Assembly (NCBI GenBank): GCA_934229535.1
Contig: CAKQDS010000015.1
Location: forward strand, 1-40,439
Origin: an uncultured Anaeroplasmataceae bacterium
GTDB taxonomy: Bacteria; Bacillota_I; Bacilli_A; Acholeplasmatales; Anaeroplasmataceae
Direction of reading: 5' to 3'
DNA: 40,439 nt
A program made the translations under genes and the position numbers. Shown in pieces: positions 22,346 through 32,400 of this stretch (position 1 is the first letter of the stretch; the number at the start of each line of letters is the position of its first letter). The notes beneath the pieces are model-generated. The model was not told the DNA's origin and did no database searches. It saw only the letters and a list, made by a program, of their open reading frames with translations.

Positions 22346-22810
22346 ATGGTTGAATTAGATGAATATGATAAAAAGATTATCATGAATATGCAAGAGGATG
22401 CCTCTATGTCTAATAAGGATTTAGCCGAAAAAATAGGACTTGCCCCCTCTTCTTGTTTATTAAGAGTTAAAAATTTAAAGGAACAAGGTATTATTAAAAG
22501 AATAGTTCCTATTGTCGATGAGCGTCAATTAGGATATGAGGTTATTGCCTTTGCTAAGGTTGATATTAAGCCTTTGACTCATGATACAACAGAACAATTT
22601 ATAAATGCTGTATCATCAATTCCTCAAATCGTTGAATGCTATACTATCACTGGCGATGGTTGCTTTCTTGTTAAAATTGTAGCTAAGGATTTAGTTGATT
22701 ATCGTAATTTCGTTTTAGATAAGCTTACTTCAATTCCATTTGTAAGTGATGTTGATACATCAATGGTTGTAGGGGTTGAAAAGCAAACCTATTCAGTTCC
22801 AATTGAATAA
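22346..22810 (+). CDS. Lrp/AsnC-family transcription regulator
   Basis: 154 residues. N-terminal winged helix-turn-helix (LDEYDKKIIMNMQEDASMSN, then KDLAEKIGLAPSSCLLRVKN) and a C-terminal RAM ligand domain (ECYTITGDGCFLVKIVAKDL). Members sense amino acids and control amino-acid metabolism or uptake. Start at 22346 behind AAAGGTGTG. The ABC exporter follows after a terminator, so any link between them is only by position. Confidence 0.9.
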   Translation: MVELDEYDKKIIMNMQEDASMSNKDLAEKIGLAPSSCLLRVKNLKEQGIIKRIVPIVDERQLGYEVIAFAKVDIKPLTHDTTEQFINAVSSIPQIVECYTITGDGCFLVKIVAKDLVDYRNFVLDKLTSIPFVSDVDTSMVVGVEKQTYSVPIE

Positions 22811-22811
22811 T

Positions 22812-22836
22812 AAAAAGAGCCTTGGCTCTTTTTTTT
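22812..22836 (+). terminator. Lrp gene terminator
   Basis: AAAAAGAGCC / GGCTCTTTTT with a TT turn and a T-run. Confidence 0.8.
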
Positions 22837-22866
22837 ATGCATTTCATTTTTAAATTTTTTTTCATA

Positions 22867-22875
22867 TGATATAAT
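22867..22875 (+). promoter_or_regulatory. Extended -10 of the ABC exporter gene
   Basis: TGATATAAT; no good -35 seen. Eleven bases later comes GGAGG for the ATG at 22896. Confidence 0.5.
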
Positions 22876-22895
22876 CATATATGGAGGATTTAATT

Positions 22896-24644
22896 ATGTT
22901 TAAAAGATTTATTAAATATTATGCACCTCATAAGGTGATTTTTATATTCGATATGCTAGCCAGTCTTGGTATATCGATTGTTGGTATGGTTTATCCGATT
23001 ATTACAAGAAAGATGATTAATACCTTTATACCTAATAGACAAATGAATTTTATTGTTATTTTTGGTTTGGTATTGTTGGGATGCTATATAATTAGAATGC
23101 TACTTCGCTATTTTGTTCAATATTATGGACATGTTATGGGTGTTAAAATGCAAGCACAAATGCGAAGAGAAATGTTTTTTCATTTAGAACAATTACCATA
23201 TTCATATTATGATAATCATGAAACAGGAAGAATAATGTCAAGAATGACTAATGATTTGATGGATATATCAGAGCTTGCTCATCATGGTCCTGAAAATATT
23301 TTAATTTGTGGTCTTACAATTATTTTATCCTTAAGCTATTTATTTACAATAAATTGGAAGCTAACATTAATTATTATGGCAGCTATTCCTTTAATGATTA
23401 TTGTTTCCTTAATAATGCGTAAGAGAATGAATAATGCTTTTATGGAAAGTAGAGTAGCAACTGCTTCAATTAATGCTGCTTTAGAAAGCTCTATTACGGG
23501 AATCAGAGTAACAAAGGCTTTTACTAATGAGGCCTTAGAACAAGAAAAGTTTGAGGTTGGTAATAAAGAATTTGTAGAGGCTAGAAGAAAATCATATAAG
23601 GCAATGGGACAATTTTCTTCATCAACAAGCTTTGTTACAGATATTTTTAATGTTATTTTGTTACTTGCTGGTGGTTTATTTTTATACCATGGTGAAATTG
23701 ATTTTGCTGATTTTAGTGGATTTATTGTATCAATTGGTGTTTTTATTACGCCACTTACAACCTTGATTAACTTTGTTGAGCAATATGAGCAAGGAGTTAC
23801 TGGATTTAAAAGGTTTATTGAGATAATCGATGAAAAGCCTGAGGAAGAATCTATAAATGCGATGCCTCATGAAATAAATGGAATGGTAGATTTTAAGGAT
23901 GTTTCATTTAGTTATAATGAAGAGTCAGGAGTATTGAACCATATTAATCTTCATGTTGATAAGGGGGAAATTTTGGCTCTTGTTGGACCATCTGGTGGTG
24001 GTAAAACTACAATTTGTCATTTAATTCCTAATTTTTATAAGGCTAACTCTGGTGAAATATTAATAGATGGTATAAATGTTAATGATTATACATTTTCTTC
24101 ACTTAGAAGTCAAATAGGTATTGTTCAGCAGGATGTGTTTTTATTTAATGGAACCATTAAGGAAAATATTATATATGGTCGTTTGAGTGCAACAGATGAA
24201 GAGGTGTATAAGGCAGCAAAAAGTGCTAATATTCATGATTACATAATGTCTTTACCACAGGGCTATGATACGCCTATTGGTGAACGTGGTGTTAGGCTAT
24301 CTGGTGGTCAGAAGCAAAGATTATCTATTGCCCGTGTTTTCTTAAAAAATCCTAAGATTTTGATATTGGATGAAGCAACTAGTGCTTTAGATAATACTAC
24401 GGAGATATTGATTCAAAAGGCCCTAGATTCTTTATGTAAGGGCCGTACTACCTTTGTAGTTGCTCATAGACTATCGACAATTAAAAATGCTACAAGAATT
24501 TGTGTGATATCAAAGGGAGAAATAATTGAAAGTGGTAATCATGATGATTTGATTAAGAAAAATGGAGCCTATAAGGCCTTGTACGATGCACAATTTAAAA
24601 ATAAAGAGGATGTTTTCTTAGATGAAACCTTTAAGGAGGCCTAA
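22896..24644 (+). CDS. ABC exporter, fused permease and ATPase
   Basis: 582 residues from the ATG at 22896 (GGAGG at 22883-22887). Six-helix type I exporter domain to about residue 310, then the ATPase: Walker A GPSGGGKTT, Q-loop IVQQDVFLF, signature LSGGQKQR, Walker B ILILDEATSALD, H-loop VAHRLST. A half transporter of the MsbA/LmrA type that must dimerise, exporting lipids, peptides or drugs. The next gene follows two bases after its stop. Confidence 0.92.
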   Translation: MFKRFIKYYAPHKVIFIFDMLASLGISIVGMVYPIITRKMINTFIPNRQMNFIVIFGLVLLGCYIIRMLLRYFVQYYGHVMGVKMQAQMRREMFFHLEQLPYSYYDNHETGRIMSRMTNDLMDISELAHHGPENILICGLTIILSLSYLFTINWKLTLIIMAAIPLMIIVSLIMRKRMNNAFMESRVATASINAALESSITGIRVTKAFTNEALEQEKFEVGNKEFVEARRKSYKAMGQFSSSTSFVTDIFNVILLLAGGLFLYHGEIDFADFSGFIVSIGVFITPLTTLINFVEQYEQGVTGFKRFIEIIDEKPEEESINAMPHEINGMVDFKDVSFSYNEESGVLNHINLHVDKGEILALVGPSGGGKTTICHLIPNFYKANSGEILIDGINVNDYTFSSLRSQIGIVQQDVFLFNGTIKENIIYGRLSATDEEVYKAAKSANIHDYIMSLPQGYDTPIGERGVRLSGGQKQRLSIARVFLKNPKILILDEATSALDNTTEILIQKALDSLCKGRTTFVVAHRLSTIKNATRICVISKGEIIESGNHDDLIKKNGAYKALYDAQFKNKEDVFLDETFKEA

Positions 24645-24646
24645 TT

Positions 24647-25579
24647 ATGAAGCTAATTAAGAAAATTATAAAGCTATTATTTGGATTAATTATTTTCTTG
24701 TTGGGACTTATTATAGTAATTAATATTGCAAAATATCCTTTATATAAGGATTATAGAGCTAGTATGAAAAAGGAATTTAAAATACCAGGGCTTAGTGATG
24801 ATTTTATTCCCCAGGCATTAACCTATAATGATCTATATGATACTTATTTTGTTTCTGGTTATGATAAAAAATCGGGAGCTGGTATTGTATATTCTGGTAA
24901 AGATAATAAATTTAAAAAAATTGAAATTTTAGATGATAATACTAATTTAAAGGCTCATTGTGGTGGTATAGCAAGCTATGATGATTATGTTTGGGTTTCT
25001 GATGATTTAAATAAAGGAAGTATTTATATTTTTGATACTAATGATTTAATTAATGCTTCAGATAGTGTAGAGATTAAAGAAAAATTTATAGCTTCATCTA
25101 ATGGAGCAAGTATTGGCTTTTATGATAATAAAATATATGTTGGTGAGTTTTATCGTAAGGGTAATTATGAAACTAAGAACGAACATTATTATAAAGAAAA
25201 TCATAGTATGGTTAGTGTTTATGAGTATAAAAGTGATTCAATAACTGGCTTTGGTGATTTAGTATCATATATTTCCATACCAGACCAAGCTCAAGGAATA
25301 GCCATAAATGGTGATGTTTCTTATGTTTCTATGTCATATGGACTAAAGAATTCACATCTTAATTCCTATAACATTATAAAAACAAATGACTCTTTGGATG
25401 GAGTTAGTATAAGCTATGTAGGAAAGGAAAGCTTAGTTAAGGAATATAAGCTTCCCCCAATGAGCGAGGGAATTATTTATAAGGATGATAGAATTTATGT
25501 TTTATATGAGTCTGCATCTAATAAATATCTATTTGGAAAGCTATATTTTCAAAATTATGTTGAAAGCATGAAGGCTTAA
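24647..25579 (+). CDS. Membrane-anchored extracellular propeller-like protein
   Basis: 310 residues. One membrane helix (about 5-28) after a Lys-rich start, then an outside domain with repeated strand patterns such as PQALTYNDLYDTYFVSGY, GGIASYDDYVWVSDD, GASIGFYDNKIYVGEF, GIAINGDVSYVSMSYG and GIIYKDDRIYVLYES. These resemble the blades of a YncE- or SMP-30-like beta-propeller. AAGGAGG inside the ABC gene is its ribosome site, so it is co-expressed with the exporter. Ligand unknown. Confidence 0.6.
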   Translation: MKLIKKIIKLLFGLIIFLLGLIIVINIAKYPLYKDYRASMKKEFKIPGLSDDFIPQALTYNDLYDTYFVSGYDKKSGAGIVYSGKDNKFKKIEILDDNTNLKAHCGGIASYDDYVWVSDDLNKGSIYIFDTNDLINASDSVEIKEKFIASSNGASIGFYDNKIYVGEFYRKGNYETKNEHYYKENHSMVSVYEYKSDSITGFGDLVSYISIPDQAQGIAINGDVSYVSMSYGLKNSHLNSYNIIKTNDSLDGVSISYVGKESLVKEYKLPPMSEGIIYKDDRIYVLYESASNKYLFGKLYFQNYVESMKA

Positions 25580-25596
25580 AATCTTTTGTTCCGATA

Positions 25597-25624
25597 TTGA
25601 CTTTAATTTTGTAAGTGATATAAT
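25597..25624 (+). promoter_or_regulatory. Promoter of the serS T-box transcript
   Basis: TTGACT (25597-25602), 16-base spacer, TATAAT (25619-25624) with TGa in front. Confidence 0.75.
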
Positions 25625-25631
25625 TATTGTA

Positions 25632-25840
25632 TCTTAGATGAAAAAGAATAGTAGTTATTTTATTTGCTTAAAGAGAGCCTATGGTTGGTGTAAATGGGTA
25701 GCAAAGGATAATGAATCTACTTTGGATAAGAACGTATTACTTGCGTTAAAAGTATAATGAAGAGCTTAGTATTTTACTAAGAATTAAGGTGGCACCGCGT
25801 TAAATCGTCCTTAAGTTTTTTATAAACTTAGGGATTTTTA
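25632..25840 (+). promoter_or_regulatory. Serine T-box riboswitch
   Basis: The T-box AAGGTGGCACCGCG is at 25786-25799, where uncharged tRNA pairs by its 3' end. Stem I shows AGAGAG (25673-25678), GGTTGGTG (25683-25690) and, on its 3' side, GAATCTAC (25713-25720), in which TCT (25716-25718) sits in the specifier position: a serine codon, agreeing with the downstream gene. The terminator TCCTTAAGTTT (25808-25818) / AAACTTAGGGA (25824-25834) plus T's forms unless uncharged tRNA-Ser stabilises the antiterminator. Confidence 0.95.
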
Positions 25841-25856
25841 TTTTGTTGGAGGAAAT

Positions 25857-27143
25857 ATGTTAGATTTAAAATTTTTAAGAGAAAACCCAGAGCTTGTTAA
25901 GGAAAATATTAAAAAGAAATTTCAAGATGCAAAGCTAAAGCTTGTTGATGAGGTAATTGAGCTTGATAGTAAAATTAGAGGCTTTAAGCAAGAGGTTGAG
26001 GCATTACGTGCTAAAAGAAATCAGTTTAGTGGTCAAATTGGCAAATTAATGCGTGAGCATAAGGTTGATGAAGCTAATGAGGCTAAAGAAGAGGTTAATA
26101 AGATTAACCAAAGAATTGAAGAAATTGATAAGGATTTAGATAATGATAGTCAGGAATTAACTAAGAGAATGATGGTTATTCCTAATATGATTGATCCAAG
26201 TGTTCCAGTTGGTAAGGATGATAAGGAAAATGTTGAACTAAAGAAATTCCTTGATCCATATGTTCCTGAATATGAAATACCATATCATACAGATATTATG
26301 GAAAGATTAAATGGAATTGATTTAGATTCTGCTAGAAAGGTTGCTGGAAACGGCTTTTATTATCTTCTTGGCGATATTGCAAGACTTCATAGTGCTTGTC
26401 TTGCCTATGCTCGTGATTTTATGATTAACAAAGGCTTTACTTATTGTATTCCACCATATATGATTCGTTCAAATGTAGTTACTGGTGTAATGAGCTTTGC
26501 TGAAATGGATGCAATGATGTATAAAATCGAGGGTGAGGATTTATATTTAATTGGAACCTCAGAGCATTCAATGATTGGTCGTTTTATTGATACAATTAAT
26601 AAAAAGGAAAATCTTCCTTACACATTAACATCATATTCACCTTGCTTTAGAAAAGAAAAAGGTGCTCATGGTATTGAGGAACGTGGTGTATATCGTATTC
26701 ACCAATTTGAAAAGCAAGAAATGATTGTTGTTTGTGAGCCTGAGGATTCTAAGGCTTGGTTTGAAAAGCTATATAGCTATACTGTTGAGCTATTTGTATC
26801 AATGGGAATACCTTGTCGTACACTAGAATGCTGCAGTGGTGATTTAGCTGATTTAAAGGTAAAGAGTATTGATGTTGAGGCTTGGTCTCCAAGACAAAAG
26901 AAGTATTTTGAGGTCGGAAGCTGTTCAAATTTAGGTGATGCTCAAGCACGTCGTTTAGGAATTCGTATTAAGGGCGAGAAGGGTAATTATTATGCTCATA
27001 CGCTAAATAATACAGTAGTTGCTCCACCAAGAATGCTAATTGCTTTACTTGAAAATCATTATCATGAGGATGGAAGTGTTGATATTCCTGAGGTTTTAAG
27101 ACCATATATGGGTGGTCTTGAGGTTATGAGACCAAAAAAATAA
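25857..27143 (+). CDS. serS: Seryl-tRNA synthetase
   Basis: 428 residues, standard length. Charges tRNA-Ser with serine. N-terminal antiparallel coiled-coil arm (about 25-105) grips the long variable arm of tRNA-Ser. The class II core shows motif 2 FRKEKGAHGIEERGVYRIHQFEK and motif 3 near the C-terminus, with GTSEHS and SCSNLGDAQARR as Ser/ATP site residues. GGAGG five bases before the ATG. Regulated by the T-box leader. Confidence 0.97.
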   Translation: MLDLKFLRENPELVKENIKKKFQDAKLKLVDEVIELDSKIRGFKQEVEALRAKRNQFSGQIGKLMREHKVDEANEAKEEVNKINQRIEEIDKDLDNDSQELTKRMMVIPNMIDPSVPVGKDDKENVELKKFLDPYVPEYEIPYHTDIMERLNGIDLDSARKVAGNGFYYLLGDIARLHSACLAYARDFMINKGFTYCIPPYMIRSNVVTGVMSFAEMDAMMYKIEGEDLYLIGTSEHSMIGRFIDTINKKENLPYTLTSYSPCFRKEKGAHGIEERGVYRIHQFEKQEMIVVCEPEDSKAWFEKLYSYTVELFVSMGIPCRTLECCSGDLADLKVKSIDVEAWSPRQKKYFEVGSCSNLGDAQARRLGIRIKGEKGNYYAHTLNNTVVAPPRMLIALLENHYHEDGSVDIPEVLRPYMGGLEVMRPKK

Positions 27144-27151
27144 CAATTTAG

Positions 27152-27177
27152 GCTATGCGAAAAGCATAGCTTTTTTT
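27152..27177 (+). terminator. serS terminator
   Basis: GCTATGC (27152-27158) and GCATAGC (27164-27170) around GAAAA, then seven T's. Nearly the same sequence as the hairpin at 84-100. Confidence 0.88.
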
Positions 27178-27269
27178 ATTTTAAATGTCATTTTTTAATA
27201 AAAGCGAGTCATCATAAAATATGCGTAAGGAAAATGTCAAATGATTAATAAATATAATAGCACTTTTTC

Positions 27270-27298
27270 TTGACATTGATATATAAATTTGTTAAAAT
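27270..27298 (+). promoter_or_regulatory. Promoter of the surface-protein operon
   Basis: Consensus TTGACA (27270-27275), 17-base spacer, TAAAAT (27293-27298) with TGt in front: one of the strongest promoters in the window. Confidence 0.8.
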
Positions 27299-27321
27299 AA
27301 ATTTATCGGAATAGAGAATTT

Positions 27322-27389
27322 TTAGCAAAATTAGAGGAATCTAATGACGCAAAGCTATAGGGTCCAACAAGGACAGCCAGTTGCAGTTG
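27322..27389 (+). promoter_or_regulatory. Cyclic-di-GMP-I (GEMM) riboswitch aptamer
   Basis: GCAAA (27325-27329), a hairpin ATTAGA-GGAA-TCTAAT with a GNRA loop (27330-27345), the hallmark GACGCAAAGC (27346-27355), then CTATAGGGTCC and GGACAGCCAG, where the last stretch holds the tetraloop-receptor side. Order and spacing follow the class I c-di-GMP aptamer (compare Vibrio Vc2: GCAAA, GNRA hairpin, GACGCAAAGCC, GGUUACC-like end). It sits in the 5' leader of the surface operon. Whether ligand turns it on or off is not decided by sequence alone. Confidence 0.88.
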
Positions 27390-27407
27390 ATACAACTGCT
27401 TTTTTTA
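27383..27407 (+). terminator. Riboswitch-controlled terminator
   Basis: GCAGTTG (27383-27389) and CAACTGC (27393-27399) around ATA, then eight T's. Its 5' arm is the 3' edge of the aptamer, so ligand binding and termination must compete or cooperate. Confidence 0.85.
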
Positions 27408-27425
27408 TTCTTAAAGGAGGAAAAT

Positions 27426-28166
27426 ATGAGATATAAAAAGCTAATACCACAAATTATTTCTTTAATATTAATTATTTTTCTCCTATCGTCTTTTTTATAT
27501 GCTTGGTTTAGTGAATCAAAGACGGCTAATGCTAATTTAATTGAAATAACAAGTGAAAATTTTAAGATTAATAATGCCAGTTTAGAAATTTATGATGAGA
27601 CTACTAATGACTTTAAGGAATTTAGTGAAGATAGCCTAAGCAATATTTTACCAGGAACTAAAATATATTTTCGCTTAAAAATAAATGTTAGTAATGAGAT
27701 AAAGATAAATGTCAGCTTTAAGGATATAAGCTCAAATTTAATAAGGCCAGTAATAGTTTCTGATGGTAGGATTTTGGTTGATGATTATCCTATGGAGGAT
27801 TATAGTGTAAGTAGTAGAGCTATAAATGGTTCAAATTATTCTTGTGTTATTGTTGATGATAAAATTTTATACATAGCTAATGATAAAGCAAATATGGATT
27901 TGTATGATTATAAGATTGAAGATGTTTTTTTAGCATATGAGCTTGGTACTAATTTGACTGGTTTTACTATTCCAAATAGCTTAGATAATGGAATTAGGAT
28001 TAAAGAATTTAGTGGCAGCGTTAGCTTAAATGCTGGCAATAATTATTATTATTTTGCATTAGAATATAATGAGGATTTATCTTTAGTTTTAGGTAATTCC
28101 AATTGCTATCAATATCAAGGCTTAAAAATTGGTAAGATTGCTTTAACAAAGGATGATACATTATGA
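27426..28166 (+). CDS. Secreted TasA/SipW-like small surface protein 1
   Basis: 246 residues from the ATG at 27426 behind AAAGGAGG. Positively charged start, one membrane helix (about 8-24), then LYAWFSESKTANANLIEITS. A helix followed by YAWF or AYF, a Ser/Thr and an ANA-like run resembles TasA/CalY-type fibre subunits processed by SipW-type peptidase. The rest is beta-rich (KIYFRLKINVSNEIKINVSF). No SipW gene is in the window. The first gene after the c-di-GMP switch; it overlaps the next by four bases (ATGA). Fibre role is inference. Confidence 0.6.
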   Translation: MRYKKLIPQIISLILIIFLLSSFLYAWFSESKTANANLIEITSENFKINNASLEIYDETTNDFKEFSEDSLSNILPGTKIYFRLKINVSNEIKINVSFKDISSNLIRPVIVSDGRILVDDYPMEDYSVSSRAINGSNYSCVIVDDKILYIANDKANMDLYDYKIEDVFLAYELGTNLTGFTIPNSLDNGIRIKEFSGSVSLNAGNNYYYFALEYNEDLSLVLGNSNCYQYQGLKIGKIALTKDDTL

Positions 28167-28729
28167 AGAAGATGATATTACCTATAATTACATTTGTCAT
28201 AGCTTTAATTGTACTTGCAGTTACATCCTATGCTTGGTTTACTAAAAGAGATGAAATACCAGGCTTTAGTCAAAATACAGACGGCTTACGTTTAGAGTAT
28301 GAAATAACAAAAGATACAGAAAAACTAATAACAATTACGGATTTAGCTTTTTTTGATTATAAAAATGATACTATTTCTGATGTTGAATACCAATATTTTT
28401 TAGATATGGCTTTGAAATATGAAGTCACACTAAAGAATATTTGTGATTATGATTTTTATGTTAATATTACGAATAATTCGCTAAACGAGTATAGTCCTTA
28501 TGTTGGTTTATTAGTTTTTGCAAATGAACCTGATTTATTACTATATTCAAGTTTTAATGCTTTAAGGAATGCTTCTTTAGAAAATAATAAAATTAGTGTT
28601 TCTGCAAGATCAAGCACAAATGTAATTTTTTATGTATTTGGTGTAGTACCAAATGAACCGGAAAATAATGAATTTTTAAATTTAAGCTATAAGCTAAATG
28701 TTTTATTTAACGTTACTACAAATAGCTAG
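28163..28729 (+). CDS. Secreted TasA/SipW-like small surface protein 2
   Basis: 188 residues. Membrane helix at about 4-22, then TSYAWFTKRDEIPGFSQNTD, followed by a beta-rich domain (MALKYEVTLKNICDYDFYVN, then ITNNSLNEY) of the sort seen in TasA-like proteins, where a beta-sandwich packs strands from neighbouring subunits. It shares the leader motif YAWF with the protein before it. AAGGATGAT is the ribosome site; its ATG overlaps the preceding TGA. The family assignment rests only on leader and layout. Confidence 0.55.
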   Translation: MKKMILPIITFVIALIVLAVTSYAWFTKRDEIPGFSQNTDGLRLEYEITKDTEKLITITDLAFFDYKNDTISDVEYQYFLDMALKYEVTLKNICDYDFYVNITNNSLNEYSPYVGLLVFANEPDLLLYSSFNALRNASLENNKISVSARSSTNVIFYVFGVVPNEPENNEFLNLSYKLNVLFNVTTNS

Positions 28730-28752
28730 TAAAGGAGAACATATTATTTTAT

Positions 28753-29430
28753 ATGAAAAAGAGAATATTTTTAATATGTAGTGCGTTACTTACTATCTTG
28801 GGAATAGGTGGCGCAATTTATGCCTATTATACAACTATAAGAAAAGCTGATATTGATGCTAATGCTGGCCATATTAATGTTAGTGATGATGCTCTAGTTT
28901 TAAGCTATCAAAGTGATAATAATTTTATAAATGTTGATATTAATACCCCTGGTTTTGTTGATAATACCCTTACCTGCTATGCCTCTAAGATTAGATCATA
29001 TGATACCTTAGGATATGTTGAGTTTTCTAGGCTTAAAAGCACAATAAATTACAATTCTAGTATCAATACTAAAATAAGAGTTAAAATTCAAGATGTTTGG
29101 ATTTCTAATAAGGTATATTCAACAGGAAGAGAGATTAATAATGTCATTGCTAAACAGCAGGTAGATGAGGATAGCCAAAATACCATTATTCCTTTTACAT
29201 TTTCAGCTGATTGGGAATATGATTTGAGTTCAGGCTATGCCTACTATAAAAAAACCGTAAAAAAAGGAAACACTATTAGTCTTGATTTTATTGAAAACTA
29301 CAATGCAACGGATGCTTATTATTATCCAAGCATAAGTGGAGCAGGCTTTCATGAAACAATTTTGGTGCAATTGAGCTTTAAAATTGATATTGTTCAGGCC
29401 AATCGTGCTTCTAGTGTTTGGGGTGTCTAA
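28753..29430 (+). CDS. Secreted TasA/SipW-like small surface protein 3
   Basis: 225 residues. Leader MKKRIFLICSALLTILGIGG then AIYAYYTTIRKADIDANAGH: helix, YAYYTT, then A-x-I-D-A-N-A-G-H-I, closest of the three to the SipW-type pattern (AYFTD...A.AN.F..G...I). Beta-rich body (INTKIRVKIQDVWISNKV). The only GGAG (28734-28737) is 15 bases before the ATG, too far for good initiation, so it may be weakly translated or coupled by an RNA fold. The giant gene follows two bases after its stop. Fibre role inferred. Confidence 0.55.
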   Translation: MKKRIFLICSALLTILGIGGAIYAYYTTIRKADIDANAGHINVSDDALVLSYQSDNNFINVDINTPGFVDNTLTCYASKIRSYDTLGYVEFSRLKSTINYNSSINTKIRVKIQDVWISNKVYSTGREINNVIAKQQVDEDSQNTIIPFTFSADWEYDLSSGYAYYKKTVKKGNTISLDFIENYNATDAYYYPSISGAGFHETILVQLSFKIDIVQANRASSVWGV

Positions 29431-29432
29431 TT

Positions 29433-32400
29433 ATGAAAACTATATTAAAAAGATTATGCTCATTAATATTTGTAGGGGCTTTAATTGTTATTGTTTTTGG
29501 AGTATCTTTTTATAATCAAAACCAAATAAGTGCCTTAGATAATAAAAATTTATATAAAAATACAGATTTAGTAGAAATTACGGGCACTAATCATACTAAG
29601 GATTCAAAGTTGATTTCAATTAGTGATACAACAGATTCAGCTACTACTAACTATCGTGATAATATAATTACTATTTCTTCAGCATTAGAGCTAGTTTTAT
29701 TCTCGAATAGATGTGAAGCTAATAGTGATTTTTTAGGATATAGCTATAAATTAACTACTGATATTAATTTTGGAACAAATAAATTTATGCCTGTTGGTTA
29801 TCAGAAAAACAAGCCATTTAGTGGTACCTTTGATGGAAATGGCTATACAATAAAAGGATTAGCCTTTAAAACCTTTGAAGCAAGTGAAGAAAACAATTAT
29901 AAGGAATTAGAATATGTTTCAATGTTTAGTGTTAATAGTGGAACTATTAAAAATTTAAAGCTATTAAATACTGAACAAATTCAAAGAAGTATTTATGCTT
30001 CGATATTTGGTATTTCTCCCTTTGTTGGCTTGAATAAAGTAAGTGGTATTATTGAAAATTGTTCAATTGTTGATTTAAGAGACCCAGTTAAAGAAGAGGC
30101 TGGTATTACAGCACTTGGTGGATATCGTATTTCGGGCTTTGTTTGTAATAATGAGGGAACAATTAAAAATAGTTATGTTGATTATAGTATTATTGTAAAC
30201 TATACAATAACTGATTATATTGACTTTCGTCCTATTGCTACTATTAATAGTGGAAATATTGTTGATACATATTTTTTAGATTCTTCAATTGATTCTGTAG
30301 ATGATAGCTACTATTATTATGATAAGGGTTTACTTGGCAATATTAAGGTGGAAAAAAATTCGGTTGCTGGGGAATATGTTACTGATAATAATAGCTTAAA
30401 TAACATTTTTACCACACTTGATGGTTGGTATACAGATAATATGTATGAGCATTATAATATGCATTATACACTGCCATCTCTTATTGGTCTTAAGGAAAGT
30501 AAAATCAATGATGATTATGTGCTTGAAATTAATGATGCCAAGGATTTTGCTTACATTTATACACTTGCAAATAATAATTCCTTTTTTGCCTCTAAGGATG
30601 TTATATATTATCTAAAGAATGATATTGATTTAAGTGAAATTCCTAGTAATAGCTATGCTTATGATGATTTTTTTAGTGCTAAAATTATTGGTAATACGAA
30701 TGTAGCATCATCTATTAATGTTTCTAATGGTAGCGTAAATGGAGTAACCATTTATAATTTTGTGATAAATAATACAATAGCTTATTCTGGATTTGAGTGC
30801 TATGGCTTATTTCCTTTATTTGATGGTACAATTGAAAATGTTAATTTTTATGTTAGTGATACTATAGATAATATTAATTCTTATAATTCTAGTCTTCCAA
30901 CTAAAGCAATTGGTCTTGTTTGTGGAATTAATGAAGGTGGAAATATTACAAATGTTCGCACTTATGGTAATATTAGCTTTAACGCTAATATAGGTAGATA
31001 TTATGCTGGTGGCGCAATTGGTATCATGTCAAGAAATGCTAGTGTTTCCATGCTTACAACTAGTGGTAGTATAACTGGTATTATTGATTCATCTATTGCA
31101 TCATCATTTAGTAGTACTGCAAGTGGCTATATTGATGGCATAGCTCTTGGTGGTGTAATTGGCTACACTGAAGCTTCAGCCTTAAGCATAAAAGATGTTT
31201 TATCAAAAATGAATTTAACATCATCAATTTATACAAATGTTGTTACTAATTACTATATTGGGGGAATTGTTGGCTGTGGTTATTTTAATGAGGTAAATGG
31301 CTTGTTTTATAAGGGAACTATTACTAATAGCTTTAGCAATTCCTTTAATAGCGTATATTGTTCTGGTGTAATTGGAGATGTTTTAGGCACAAAAAATAGT
31401 GTTTTAAACCTTCATAATCAGGGTGATATTAATATTACAACTAATGCTATGTCACCTAAGATAAATATAAGTGGAGTTATAAATGTAAATATTCAATCCG
31501 ATTCAAAATTAAAAGAATTTTATGGCAATAATTTTGCAAATGGTGGAACAATTAGTTATACAAATACTAATACATCACCAAGCCTTGCTGGTAATATAAG
31601 TGGAGTTATTTATGTCGATGGCAGTACAAAATTTAAGTCTAATTTAGTAGGTATTTACAATCTTGGTTATCATTATAATGATTCCTATGCACCAACACTA
31701 AACACTAAAGAAGATAATTTGGATGCTTCAAGCTATATTTATTATGCATCTTGTCTTTTATCAACTGCTACATCTAATGATAGCTTAATTACCTTAACAA
31801 GAGCTTATAACTTTAGAAACTTGAATTTTGTTACCTCTAAAGATATTAAAAATACTGCTGCTATATTAAAGCTTAGTGGCGTTGTTGCCGGAAAATATAT
31901 AACCTTAAATGAGATTTATAACGAAGGCAATATTAGCTTTAATATTTCTAATAATATAAGTCTTCAAAGAATAGTAATTACAGGCGCAATTGAAGAAGTA
32001 AGTAAAGGCTCATATGCTTATAATTTATATAATGGTGGAAATATAAATATTTATATTTCTTCATCATCAACACTATCTTCACTTTCAGGAGATATGTATG
32101 TTAGTGGTATTTGTTTTTATAATGTAATGCAATCAGAGGAATTTTATAAAAATAATATTCCAATGCAAAGTGGCTATAATAATAAATTAGTAGGAAGTAT
32201 TGATAAAGCAATTAATAAAGGAAATATAACCTCTAATGCTAAAACAATCGAGGCATTAGCCAATACTAAGGTTGCTTCGCAAAATCAAACAAACCTAAAT
32301 ATAAATACTAGCCTTACTAATGTATATACGTCTAATATGCGCTTTAGTGGTATTTGCTCATTGAATGAAAGTATTATTTCTAATGCTATGAATTTAGGAG

